Shown: positions 23,200 through 35,400 of the stretch, in pieces | How the letters are laid out: every line of letters starts with the position of its first letter | Position numbering within the stretch: position 1 is the first letter of the stretch | From: Opisthocomus hoazin | Taxonomy: Eukaryota > Chordata > Aves > Opisthocomiformes > Opisthocomidae | Assembly (NCBI RefSeq): GCF_030867145.1 | Contig: NC_134434.1 | Span: 8,928,001 to 8,992,000, forward strand | Direction of reading: 5' to 3' | DNA: 64,000 nucleotides | Notes under the pieces: model-generated | Database searches by the model: none | The model's input: only the letters and a program-made list of their open reading frames with translations | Told to the model about the DNA's origin: nothing | Program-made: the position numbers and the translations under genes

Positions 23200-26100
23200 C
23201 TTCCCTGGCTAATAATGCCAACTGCTAACTTCCTGAATGACAATTTTAGTATTTGATTCTGGAAGATACTGTGAGGCCTTCAGCTCCAGCTCACCTACCT
23301 GTGCAGTTTACCCATTAATGGCTAGTGTGTAATAATGTGCTCTAACATGCATGCTAGTAACATGTAGGACGAAGTTCCCCGCTCCAAAAGTTATGATATA
23401 TTCACCATTCCATCTCCCTAAGAAGTGCTCCTACATGCTACCCAACTGTTGCCTGAGCACAGCAGTGTATAGAACCCTCAGCAACCAGATCATATTATTG
23501 AGAAACAATATGGTGCGAATTACGTGGTCAAGTGTTTTAATGCTTCTGTGTTTATTTTGTAGGTGGGAAGAGATGAAAGGTTCTGGGCTGCTGGATCAGT
23601 GAGCAGTCAGCTGTGCCTCTTTCCTGATGAACTTACTCAGAATGTTAAAAAAATTGTTGGTGGCCCTGGAGAGCTCTAATCTGTATGAACATTAGTTATA
23701 AATGGAAAATTGCTATTTCAGATGCCAGTTTCACCTTTTGGAGGAGTGGAAGGCCTGTTTGTGGTCTTTGTGACTACAGAAGCAAGGTTAGAGGTTAAAT
23801 TTAAGGTTTCTTGCATGCAAATAATATGAATACAGAATTAAGGGGAAAAAGAATTCCTGTGTACTTTCTCTGAAGGACTTTGTTTCTGTCCGTATTTTAA
23901 AATTCAGATCTTCCCAATTCTACCTTCAGAAATAACTTGAGTCTAGCTGCCTGAATTCTAGCAGCATGATACAATCCGATCTATAGCACTTAGCTGGAGT
24001 TAATTGCTGCCTAGAAAAAGACTTCTCTCTGCTTCTTGCTGGCTGGAGTTAGTGCTGCTGATAATTCTGGGCATAGATGGCTGGAAAGTGAGTGAAGAGG
24101 AACCGCTTAGGTCACTTAAAACAGTTCAAATAGGCTTTTCCTGTGAACCTCTCTGTCTGCCGCACTTGTATTGTTTTCAGTTGCCAGAATCTTGTTAACA
24201 AAGAACACAAGTATCTGTTAATGGAATGCACGTGGAGTTTGTTTCTGCCCCAAGCTCTGTGTTTTATTTTCACTACATATAATTAACATCAGTAATTACA
24301 GTTACAGTGAGGGAAAAAAACATCCAGTAAAAGGGCCTCTTCATGTGACCTTCAATCTACGGACTTCTATGGTCCAAATGTTTCCACAGAAGAGTAGCTG
24401 TTCTCTGCAGTGCAGTTAGTGTACAGAGGAGAGCACTAGTCCAGATCTCTGCCTCCTGCAGATGTACTGGGATGAATAGTGTTGGTTAGAATTGCACTTA
24501 TACTGGAGATGAACTCTATAGTGCCACAGTAGCCGTGGTGCTGTATTTTATTTGAAGTCTTCTCCATGGATCAGTGATTCATATTGGACAGCTGGGGCTC
24601 CGTGTTACGGTAATAACATGTTTTCCATTTTCCCTGTATAGACAATTGTTCCCTGAGCTATGGGTGCATCTGCACAATTTGTAGATGTAATAAAGTAGAG
24701 TGGCCATAGGAGGCCTTTTTGTCGGTCTCTTTGATAATCCGTTTCTTCCCGCAGCACTTGGTTTCTCTGTCAGTTCACAGGAACCTGTACCCTTTTCAAT
24801 GGGCCTGTCATGCCTCATTCCCTTCCATTTTTTTTCAACAAAGCAAAAGGGAGCTTTGTACCATCTGAATGAACTTCAAAGTGACTAGAAAGGGCACCCA
24901 GGGTTCCTGGCACTTGTCATTGTCTTCCAGCCTGGCCAACATTTCCTTTCAGGTCTAATTACTTCCAAATGCTCCCAGATGCTTTGAAGAAAGTCAGAGG
25001 GAGGGGGAGGTATGAAAGAAAGGTGGAAGAGGAAAAAGGAGACTCAAAGTGGAGGGAGCAGAATGCTTTAAAAAAAATGTTGATGATTTCTTATATGACA
25101 CCCAAACTTAAACAGGGAATGTGTGCAGCCACTGGTAGTGGGGAATACAAGAGCACTGTGTACAGTTGCTGCTCTAAATTCTTACTCTGGAAAGCAAACC
25201 TTTCTTGCACTTGACAGGCTATAAAACATACTACAGCAGAAAAAAAAAAACCCTAAAATAATGTTTAAAGTTTATTACTTTAGTGGATTAAATGTGGTCT
25301 GAGCCTATGCTCCGTAGGACTATCTGCGTCTTGGTTCAGGTGTTATGTCAGGCTTGTTTGTGTCGCAAGTCAGAGGCAGACTGTAGCTAGAGCTGCTTTG
25401 CTGAAGTCATGCAGGATGTATCAGGGGCTACCTAACAGCCATAGCTAATGATAGGTGATGATACACTTGTGCTGGTGGTTTTGATTCACAGGGTTAGAAT
25501 AAGCAGCAGTTTGGTTGGCAGGAAATTGTAGTATGCTTTCAGGTGTGCTAGTCTTGTTTTTTGAAGAGTACAGGCAACATTAAATAACACTGATTTGCTT
25601 AGTTATTTTGATTCCACCAGTTTTGACAGAGACAGCACCGTAACGATCACCTGCAAATACCTGATATGGGAAAACAGAAGGAAAAGTTTAGGGATACAAG
25701 CAGCAATATTATTACTGGGGCAGTTTCATGGGTTAAATAAAGGGATGAAGATTAGGAGACTTCATATTGCTAACTGTGCCTTACCCTAGTCAGTTCTGCC
25801 CATGCGTGTCCCTTGTGTAACTCAGCCATGCATCAAATCCAATTTAATCTACTTCTTTTTCAGGAGAATGAAAAATTAGTACCTTCAACAGCTAGACCAG
25901 AGGTCTTACTCCCCTTTCCCTATGCAAAGAAGAGTCAGTTTTAGCTGCTGCTGCTATTAACATAATGCTTTACTACTAACATTCACACCAGCAATCCTCT
26001 TCAGTCAAGAATGCTTGTGTAGGGACCAGATATGTCAGGGAACTCAAGCCCTTTTAGAGCAGGAGCTTTGAGAGATCTGTGTGTCAGCAGGAGTCAGAAT

Positions 26101-27035
26101 AGGGGGAGAGATGAGGACTTGAAATCTGGAAAAGGCAAGAAAGTAGGAGTGAATTCTTTGAGGGACAAGATGCCCCAATATTTAAAACTGCAGCCTCTTC
26201 ACTAAGGTAGTTGCCTCAAGGATTCCTACCCTGCCGCAGAACAGCACATGCAGATACCCGATGAGCTGGATTTGTTTTAGTATCACTTCTGCTACAGTAG
26301 CTGTACTCATCCCTGGGGGTTTGGGGCGTTCAAAGGTAGTATTACTTGCATTTTTTTGCTATTGCCTTTTTTTACCATATGGTTGTGGGGCCGAAGGCTG
26401 AACTAGGTCAGTTCCTTCATTGTACAGCTGTACAAACAGCTGTCTTGGCAAAGAGGCTGCAGCGCAGAGGGATGGGGCACTGCTTAAGCTGGTACTGTCA
26501 TCAGAAAGAATGTGTATTAAATTGTGGTTTTAGCTGAAGTTTCCAAGTGGCTGGTGTCCTGAGTGATGACCTTGATAGCTCGTGGCTGAAAAGAGTACAG
26601 TGACCTACTGAGCCTTCACCTGCTGCAGCTGTCAATGGGAAAAAAAGCTGCTCGCCGTCACTGATCGTAAAGACTACAGCTAGCCAGGAACAGAGAGCGT
26701 GCAGTCCTTAAGACCCACTGGTGTCAGCTGCTTTTCGTGCAGCTGGCTGTGTATTTCCCAACAAAGCCAGTTCAGTTGCGTGGGTCCTGCCTGCATGTGT
26801 AAGGTTTCTTATTTCACAGCTTCCCCCCCGGCCCCCCTGCGGGCTGAGGGGCCAGGCTGTCCCATGATGTGGGATTCTCACACATGCTGTTTGTTATTCT
26901 GTCCTCTTTCCTTTCGTCCTACAGAGATTTAGAGAAGAGGGTGGGTGAGGGGGAAACTTTGCAAGTCTTTGAAGCAACTTGACTTTCGATGATTAATTGC
27001 AGCAAAGAGCCTACACAAGGGAGGGAGACTCGGTT
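23200..27035. other. Spacer between convergent ASPSCR1 and CENPX
   Basis: About 3.8 kb lies between the candidate 3' ends of the two genes. It holds short ORFs without recognisable domains, single homopolymer runs and no clear repeat body or RNA gene. Part of it could be an extended 3' UTR of either gene. Confidence 0.6.
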
Positions 27036-27184
27036 TTAATTTATTGATGTTTCTTTGTGAGAACAAATTTATAGCAGAGGGGAAGCAGCTTCTGAGGAAA
27101 ATATCAAATGGTTAAAAGGTTCCAAGCATTCTTTGATGTCACAGCCCTGGAGAAATACTGGAAGGTAGTGAGGGACAGACACTG

Positions 27185-27190
27185 TTTATT
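27185..27190 (-). terminator. Candidate CENPX poly(A) signal
   Basis: TTTATT on the + strand is AATAAA on the CENPX strand, about 520 nt past the stop. A second candidate lies at 27040-27045. Which one is used cannot be told from sequence. Confidence 0.45.
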
Positions 27191-27712
27191 TATAAAACAA
27201 AGATCAGTTACCTGCTTTTGGCAAGCTTGTGACTGAGCTTCTGTTAACAACCTATTCATTAAACAGGCTTGGAGCTGGACCTAAAGTTTCTGCCACAGCT
27301 GCCTGCTGAGGTGAGGAGAGCCTGAAGTTTGGATGACATTTCCAGCTATTAAGTCTTTCCATGCATCTCTGTGAAGCAGGACCTTTTTCCCACATTAGCT
27401 GAGAAAGCAGCAGCATCATCTCACTGTGAAGTACAGGCTACTGTTACAGGAGTAAGGCGGCAAGACGGAAAACAGTTACACGCTTAGCCGACCAAACCAG
27501 GTGTGTGGCAGCCCTTTTTCAAAAACAGCATCTGACAGCATAGTTGCCTAGGGCTTTGTTGTGTTTGGTAAAGGAGAGGGGAAACAGAAACAAAATGGCA
27601 GAGAAATAAAAAGTTGACTGTTGTTCCTAGAGCTAGACTTCGAGGCTGAGAAGGATGTTCACTGTCAGGTCAGGGTCTTCTGCTGGCAGGTGCCATTTCC
27701 CCCAAGACTCCT

Positions 27713-28622
27713 CTAGAAATCCAGGAGCTATAAGGAGAGACGAAACCGGTTACTTTGGGTGCCCGAAGGGAAGAGGCCTCAGCTGCATCAGTCCCCTCCT
27801 TGTCAGGTGCCAGGGTTACGTACCAGCTGCGGCAACACTTTCTCCACGTGCTCAACATCCACTTTCTGCAGGCCCTCAGCCTGTGCCTGCCGTGCTGCTC
27901 GCGCTGCTGCTTCTGCAGGGTGAGTGCAGGGGAAGAGCTGTCAGAGGGGCATGTGGGGTGCTGGTCTGTGCCCCGGCCGGGGCCTGACAGAGGGGTGCTG
28001 GTCTGTGCCCCCCCTGGGGGCTGTCAGAGGGGTGCTGGTCTGTGCCCCCCCCGGGGGCTGTCAGAGGGGGGCTGGTCTGTGCTCCCCCGGGGCCGGGGGC
28101 TGCTGCTCCGGGAGGAAGGTGCTGTCCCATGGCAGGAGGTGGCCCCGCTCCCCTTCACCGGCCCTGCGGTGAAGGCGGTCTCGGCGGCGGCGGAGCAGAG
28201 CGGGAGCGCGGCGGGGTGAGCCGAGTGCGGGGAGGGGGCGGGGGTCCCTCTCACGGCTCAGGCCGACCCTGGGCCCGGCACTGGGAGCAGGGGCTGCGCG
28301 CTCACCTCGGACGAAGACGTTCAGCATCTCCGCCATCAGCAGCTGCGCGTCGCCGTTAACTGCAACGACAAAGCGCTGAGGGAAGCGGGGGGCCCGCCGC
28401 GCCGCGCCCGCCCGCCCGCCGCCCCGGTACCTCGCGTCTTCCCGTCGCGGAAGTGGAGGCGGAGCAGCCGGTCCACCGTCTCCTGCGCGGAGAGGAGAGC
28501 GGGTGAGCGAGGCGGGAGCAGCCCGCGCGCCCCCCCCCCCGCCCCGCCCCGCCCCGCCCCCGCTCCGCCAGGGCCCGCCGCACCTTCCTGAAGCCGCCGG
28601 CGCGACCCTCCCGTTCCTCCAT
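27713..28622 (-). CDS. CENPX: CENPX (MHF2/STRA13), centromere protein X, complete
   Basis: A small histone-fold protein that pairs with CENPS. It works at the centromere (CENP-T-W-S-X) and with FANCM in interstrand-crosslink repair. Five coding exons on the minus strand, in order: 28622-28584, 28482-28431, 28359-28306, 27912-27824 and 27727-27713. They sum to 249 nt, giving 82 residues; human is about 81. Start context is GCCATGG. Recognised pieces are [58 protein letters not shown] and EKVLPQL followed by LLDF. The last coding exon has only 15 nt (four codons plus TAG); its acceptor CCTTATAG and phase fit. If the intron before it is retained, the protein ends VRNPGT instead. Introns 1 and 2 are only 101 and 71 nt. 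Intron 3 carries a GC-rich minisatellite. The gene shares a promoter with LRRC45. Confidence 0.93.
27937..28105. repeat. GC-rich minisatellite, about 37-bp unit, about four copies
   Basis: Successive units follow the pattern GTCAGAGGGGTGCTGGTCTG then TGCCCC(C)n and GGGGGCT, with small length differences in the C and G runs. The array fills much of CENPX intron 3 (27913-28305). Each unit contains a near-palindromic C-run/G-run pair able to fold back. Confidence 0.85.
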
Positions 28623-29400
28623 GGCGCCGCGCACTGCCGCGCCCCGCCTCCCGGAAGTGCGCGCCGCGCGGGGCGGGGCGGCGGCCGGCGGGGCGCGCGG
28701 CGGCGGCCATGGAGGAGTTCCGGCGGGCCTACGCGCGGCTGTGCGCGGCGCCGCAGGAGGCCGTGCTGCGGCGGCTGCGCGAGCTCGGCGGGGCGGCGGG
28801 CGGCGGGCGCCTGGACCTGGCGGCGCAGAGCCTCTCGCTGGAGACGTGCGGGGCGCTGGGCCGGCTGCTGCGCGGCGCCGCGCCCTGCGCCGAGGTGGCG
28901 CTCGGCGACTGCGGCCTGAGCGAGGAAGGTGCGCGCGGGGCGGTGGCGTCCCGGGGCGGGGGCCCGTGCGGTGAGCGGCGGTGGGCGGGCGGGGCGGTCC
29001 TTCCCCCGCTTCCCCCTCACGCCGGGCCCGCGGGCGGGCGGCGGCGCTGAGCATGCGGGGGCCGCGCTGCAGCCTGCGAGCGGGCCGGGGGGCGGCGGGG
29101 CCGTCAGGCGGCGGGCGGGACGGCTGGAGGAGAGGTCGTTTGTACTTGGGGCGGGCGGCCTTGCCCGGGCCGCGGCCCGACGCGGCGGGGGCGGCGCAGC
29201 CCGGGGCTGCCAGGGGCGCCTTCCCCGCGTCCTGGAGAGCGGGCCTGCTGCCGCCGGCCGTGGACAGACGGCGCTGGTACCGGAGCGTCCCGGTGATAGC
29301 CCGCTGGAGCCGAGCGCTGGACGGGGCTGCTGTAGGACGCAGAATGAGTCTCTGCTTGGTCCCCGCTGCGCGGCAGGGCTGAGGTCAGCCAGCAGGCATC
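28200..29400. promoter_or_regulatory. CpG-island bidirectional promoter of CENPX and LRRC45
   Basis: The CENPX start codon (28622, minus) and the LRRC45 start codon (28709, plus) are separated by 86 bp. That gap holds an ETS/GABPA-type site CCGGAAGTG at 28651-28659 and an SP1-type GGGGCGGGG-like stretch near 28670-28680. CpG is dense on both sides and there is no TATA box. Transcription starts must lie within or very near the opposing coding sequences. Confidence 0.8.
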
Positions 29401-32400
29401 TTGTCTGTGTGGCCTGTCTGGACGTGGGCTATTTTCGTGGCTGCAGTAGGAGGGTACGTAGGCTGACATGCAGTTCTCCGCCCAGGCACCTCTTTCTCTG
29501 AGATTATATAAAAAAATCTCCTGCCCTGAAAGTTCAGACTCGTGCTTTCCAACAGCAGTGGCCGTTGACTTAAGTCTTACGTTTTATCATAGCTGCGTCT
29601 TCTGAGCTGGCTGTTTGAAAGGATGCTTTCTCTTCCAGCTCAGGCAGAGGGTTACGCATGTGAAATAACTGTCTTTTTTCTTCTACTCAGGTGTAAAACT
29701 TCTGTTGCATGGTCTTTGCTCCAACACCACAGTCAAATCTTTGGATTTGAAGGTGAGTCTGTTTGAATAAGACGAAGAGATGGGGAAAGAAACAGGAGGA
29801 CAAGCTTAATCAGAGTTAGAAATAGATCATCTTGGTGCAGGATTGTTCTTGGAGACGTGTACTTCTGTAAAGTTATTGTTCTCAAGCGTTCTCAGTCCTT
29901 GCCTCCTAAACACTGTGTCAGGACTTTCCAAAGTTACATTGCAACTCATCTTTTTCTGTTTTTATTCAGTTACTCTGCTTTGATAGAAAGTGATTGCTGT
30001 ATATCTTTTGGCAGTTGCTGCTTGGTCAGATGAGGCATGTGTAGACTTTTCTTTGGGTTTCTGCATTAATCAGTGAGTTACAAGTTGTTTAAACTTCTGC
30101 TTTTGTAGAGTTTGTCCAGCTTGCCAATGTATTTCAGCTAGCCTGGGGCTTGGAACTAAACATCCCCTTTCACATGTGGTAATCACTCTACTGTGAGAGT
30201 GACTGCCTGTATTCCTCTGGAGCATCGCTATTCACTTGAATCTACAGTCCTAAACTGCATCGCACCTTGCTTTCTCACTTGTGCAGGTGCTAGCTGAGAC
30301 CTTTTTAATGAAGTGTGTTACAATGGTTCTGCTTGTCTAGAATCGGCATTTTCCATCCCATTGTGGGCCATGCTGATCCTGTGCTATCCTGTGATTTTGG
30401 TGAGCTCTCAGTCATGATGCCTGGCAAGACTAATGGTGTATGTATCCACCGTTCCTCCCAGGCCCTTTAATTTTCTGGAAAGCTGACTGATAGGTGGAAC
30501 AAATCTTACTGAGACCATCTTTCACAGACCGAAATCGGCATTACAGCTGGAGTGCACCTGGTGGTGTTGATGGGATAGCTGGACTGGGACAGGGCATAGC
30601 CTACTGATCACCTGGGACTTCTGTTTCAGGGAAATAACCTGCGAACCATGGGAGCTGAGGCTTTGGGAAAACTTCTTAGGCAGAACAAATCCATCAGGAG
30701 GTAAAAAGTTGTATCTACCTCTCTTTCTGTTATTCCTGCCAGATGGAGCACAACGTTAGAAAAGGGTTGAGGGTTATTTTTGTTGGGGTTGGAGGAATGT
30801 CAAGTGGTGCAGTTTCTTTGGAGGGATGGGACACGTGAAGAAATGAGAACTGGTGGTGCCGTATTGGAAGATGCAGGGCCCTAGCAGCATCCTGCTCTCT
30901 GAAACTGAGTCTGTTAGTGGAGCTGGGTGTTTAAATGGGTGCTGTGATCCAGGTGTCATTCAGGCTCTTGCAACTGTCCGATTACTCAGTTAACTCCAGT
31001 TCTGTCTGATTTTCCCTAGCCTAATCTTGGAATGGAACAGCCTTGGCATGTGGGAGGAAGGCTTCTCCTTTTTCTGCCAAGGACTGGGAGCAAACAACTT
31101 TCTCCAGCGGCTAGATCTGCGCAATAACCAGATCAACCATCAAGGGGCCGGAGAGCTGGCCACAGCACTGAAACAAAATGCCAGCCTTCAGGAGCTGGGT
31201 AAGAGCAACTAGTTCTCTGCTCACCTACATACATGTATGTGCATGCACGCACATGTATATCTTCAGGTTTGTTGCAGCCTGCCCTGATCTCTGCCAACTG
31301 GTCAGTGACTTTGCCAGTTCCTGTCAGTCTGGAGTGCTTTGCAGGCTTTGTGCAGGGAGCAGAGGTCACAGCCCCATGGCCTTTGGAGAGTGGGAACTGT
31401 AATTGGAATCTCTGGAACCAAGCCTGCAGATGAAGATTGCGTGTGTAGAGCAGAACAGTTCTGACTGCAGGAGGAAATGTGTTCATTCCCTTTTGTGAAT
31501 GCTATTGGTATGCCTCCTGCCAGACTCGGAGACTCACTTCACACTTGCTATGTCCTTAGTAAGGAATTCTGTCAGAATTTCCTTCAGCAAAACGTGGCTT
31601 GTGGTGCTGGTTCTTTCTCATCCACAGATTGTGGTTGTAAAAGGAAGGCTCGTGAGATGAAAATACGAGGGGCAGACTTGTATACCTTTTGAACTGTAAT
31701 GGCTTCCTGAACTGAAGATTCATCCTTGTCTTTCTTGCTTTGTCTGTCATTTTCCCTCCCTCTCATTCATCTTGAAAAGGGAGACAGTGCTCACCTGTGT
31801 TTGCGCTGAGACCATCTGGGCTTAGTTAGCCAAGCTTGTAGGTGTGTAAGGAGCACGGTTTCTTGAGCTCTGTCTTTTTTCAGCAGATGTGTGACTACCG
31901 GGGTGAAAGTTTGCTTTCTGTATAGATTTGCGTTGGAATAATATTGGGCTTCTGGGTGGCCGAGCTTTGCTGAACTGCCTGCACAGCAACAAGACCTTAA
32001 AGAGGCTGGAGCTGGCTGGGAACAATGTTCCTAGTGACATCCTGAAAGCTGTGGGTAAGTATTACTTGTTGTACGGGAAAGAATCAGTAACTCCTTTCCG
32101 ACCTGAGCACTTGAGGGATATAGGGCACTTGCTGCTCCAGAAGACCACTACCCTTCCTCCCCTCCCTTTCTCAACAGCATTTACACAGTGCCCTACATTG
32201 TTTCCTCTTGTCCTTTAGTGAGGGCTGGTCAGGTTGGAGGTGTCCAGCAACCTGGACACCTCTTTCCTCTTTCCAGCAAGAGGAAAAAATAGTCTGGATT
32301 GAATTAGAGATTACTATGCCATGTGAATGTGGGAGAACTTGGGGCTCTGTTTGTCTCCGAGAAGCCAAGTTTGGATATGGCTAAAGCAGCATGTCCTTTG

Positions 32401-35400
32401 TTGTTGTCGTACCCACAGTGGAGCTGAATTGCTCTCCTGTGGCTGGGGTGTTGATTACCCCATATGCACTGCTCTCTTGGATTTTGCCCCACCTCATGTC
32501 TGTAAGGTGGGAGCGGTCTTTCTATGTGGACCATCGTGAGAAGGGTTACTGTCCTGGTGCTTCTGATAGCTGGATGTCATCCTGAGTGCTGTCTCTTCCA
32601 GCAGTGCTTGCTATTGTGTTGCTTTAGAAACATGTGCATGCTCTCCTGCTCTCTCTGCATCAGAACAAGCCATGGATCACAACAGAGACCGTCAGACTAT
32701 CTTGAGTGAGACCCAGAACCGAACGTACATACTCAGCAAGGAGGTTTTGAGTCTGAAGGATGAGAAGACCAAGCAGGTCAGCAATCTTACATGTTGGCAG
32801 TTCAAATGGGGCAGCTGGAATCCGATGTTTTCCCTTGGTGTCCCCATGAAGCACTCATGACAGGATTATTGTGCACCTGAAGCTGCATGTGCATCTTTAT
32901 CGGTGGGAACACAGCAAGGTTTACTAAATTGGGTCCTTCCTCTGAGCTGGGTTGCTCAGGAATCAAACCCGTGACAGTGTGGGTATGGACATGTGCCCTG
33001 CTGAACACTCTGGGTTCTGGAGGAGTTTTGGTGGGTTTTTTTTCACCAGTTCTTGTGCTTTCAGTTCTTTCTTTGCAGCTAATTTGGTATTTTCCAAGTG
33101 ATGAAAACCTAGAAATACAAATCTGTTTTCCTTGTGACACATGATGGTGCAGAGTCCCGATAGCTGATGACCTCGTTCAGATGTGCTAATGAACCTGTCA
33201 AACCTCCAGTTTGCTTGTTTTCAATAGAGTGGCTTGACCTGTATTCAGCTGTCGCTAGGAAAGATGAGAAACGTAAATGCTTCAAGCTGATGCAGTTTAT
33301 TTTCTCACTGATGTTTGCCGTGTTCACAGTTCTTGGATTTGATGGACACTATAGACAAGCAGAGAGAAGAAATAGCCAGGAGTGGCAGGTGAGTTGAATT
33401 TCTGAGTGCTTTCTGCTCTTTGATAGCAGAATTGGGCCCTCTCCATTTCCTGGAAGAAATTACCCACCTTTATTTTGTTTTTTTCCCTTTCTTGTTTTCG
33501 TCCCAAATGCAGGATGTCTGCAGCACGAGTCAGCCAGCTGCAGGAAGCATTGGATGAGCAGCACTCTATTATGAATTCACTGAAAGCCAAGTACGGAGGA
33601 GGAAAACCTTAGCCTTCCTACTGTTCTGTGCTGAGCAGAGCTGTTAAGAAGGGGGATAATCTTGTAGAGTGGCTGGCTTACTATTTCGCTTAGTTCCGTA
33701 GTAATGTCAGGCCTTTGGGTTTGCCATGCTAGATATTTAGCCTGCTTTTAAGTAAAACTGCAGTGCATTGGTGTAAGAGCAAGTGAGTTACAGAGGGTGA
33801 AAAGGAAAGAAAAAGGATTGCGCGGATGGGATGGTGGGGGCACATTCCTTGCACAGTTTGCAGCCTGGCAAGAGTCTGTACCTGCTTCCCCTGGCAGCTG
33901 GCAGTATCCTCTGAGAACTGCTGCGTGTATGGAGGAACCTGACCAGCAAGATTGTGTGCTTGGGACCAGTGAGGTGGAGCTGCCCTAAAGCAGTGTTAGA
34001 TTGTGTAGAGCGATATGCACATGACAGTGGTTAGACTTCAAACACAGATAAGCCTGGCTTACTCAGTTCTGCCAGGTAAAGGTAGTTTCGTTATGTCACG
34101 CCTCGGTGTGCATCTGTCCCTCGTACAGAGTAAGCAAATTGCTTCTGCTACCTGTGTTTAAAATTCTATCCTTAATTTTAAGCAACTTTGCAGTGGTGTA
34201 AAATAGCCAGCTTTGTTCTCTTGTGAGAGTGGGCAAATCCTGGAGGGGGCTGGGCAGGGAAAACAGCTTATGGAAGACAACACGGGGAAAATGCAGTGGA
34301 GCACCAGACCGCTAGGCTTTGAGAAGTCCAAGGTCACTTACCGTTTGCAGAGGCTGCTGGATGTAGAGATAAGTGGTGTCCTTTTCCCAGAGGCAAAAAA
34401 TTTAACCTCATTTAGCTAGCCGGGTTTCATCCACTGCCAGATACACGTTAACGTCTTGTACCATGTGGTGTAGAGAGATCGCTGGAAGTGTCTGCCTTAG
34501 AAAGGACTCTGGAAAGTGTTTCTCTGTATAGACTCCAGATGACTGAAGCTGCCCTGGCTCTGTCTGAGCAGAAGGTGCACAATTTGGGAGAGCTACTGAA
34601 TGCCACAAAACAAGAACAAACCAGTATAACTGAGCGCCACTTTACGGAGCTCCAGCAACAAAAGCAGGTGAGCTAGATAAGTCCTAGTTAGGTTTGAGAG
34701 CAGGGTTCCAGGTTATGCCTCATTTGTGTAGATTTGGAGGATGCTGGATAGGATAAGCAAGCATGATTTTTAGTGGGCTAACCGCAGCTGCCATGACTAA
34801 AATTGTTATGTGAATTAGGTGAGTTCCCGGGTGTGGAGAGGAGCCATGGTGTTTATGGGGTAGGTTGGGTGTAGTTGGGTGCGATGTTGGTTGGAATAGG
34901 TTGGCAGTGCAAGAACTAAGGTGAGTACAGGTTCTTTATTTTTATTCTGTTTGCAGGAAGGTGCTGATCGGGAAGGCAAGCTTTTGCGTGACTTGTCTGC
35001 CGCGAGTGAGAAAAACTTGCTTCTAAGAAACCAGGTAGGAAAGCAAATCCTAGGCTGAGAAACAGGACTTGGGCTTGTCCACTTCTACTCTGTATATGTG
35101 TCCTCTACTTTCATTGTTGTTTAGGTCTCTGCTGATTGTTCTGTATAGCCAACTTTCTCTGCTAATAGGAAAAGAAAATCCTTTGTGGTGGTAATTTTCT
35201 TGTAGGTGGAGGAGTTGGAGAAGAAGTGCAAAGTTCAGCAGGATCAGCTATTCCAGGTAAAACAAGACTTGACCAACACAACAGCAGAGCTGAAGCTGCG
35301 GGCTGTGCAGGCTGAGGGTGAGTGGAGGAGCAGAAACAGCTCATGGACACCTATGGGTTGGGATTACTGTTCATGAGTCAACAATGCAAGGCAGCCAAGA

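Noticed and set aside
28061-29020. Minus-strand 319-codon open frame across the CENPX/LRRC45 promoter
   Set aside because: It overlaps real CENPX exons in part but ignores their introns. It is open mainly because extreme GC content removes stop codons, and its composition is low complexity (Arg, Ala, Pro, Gly).
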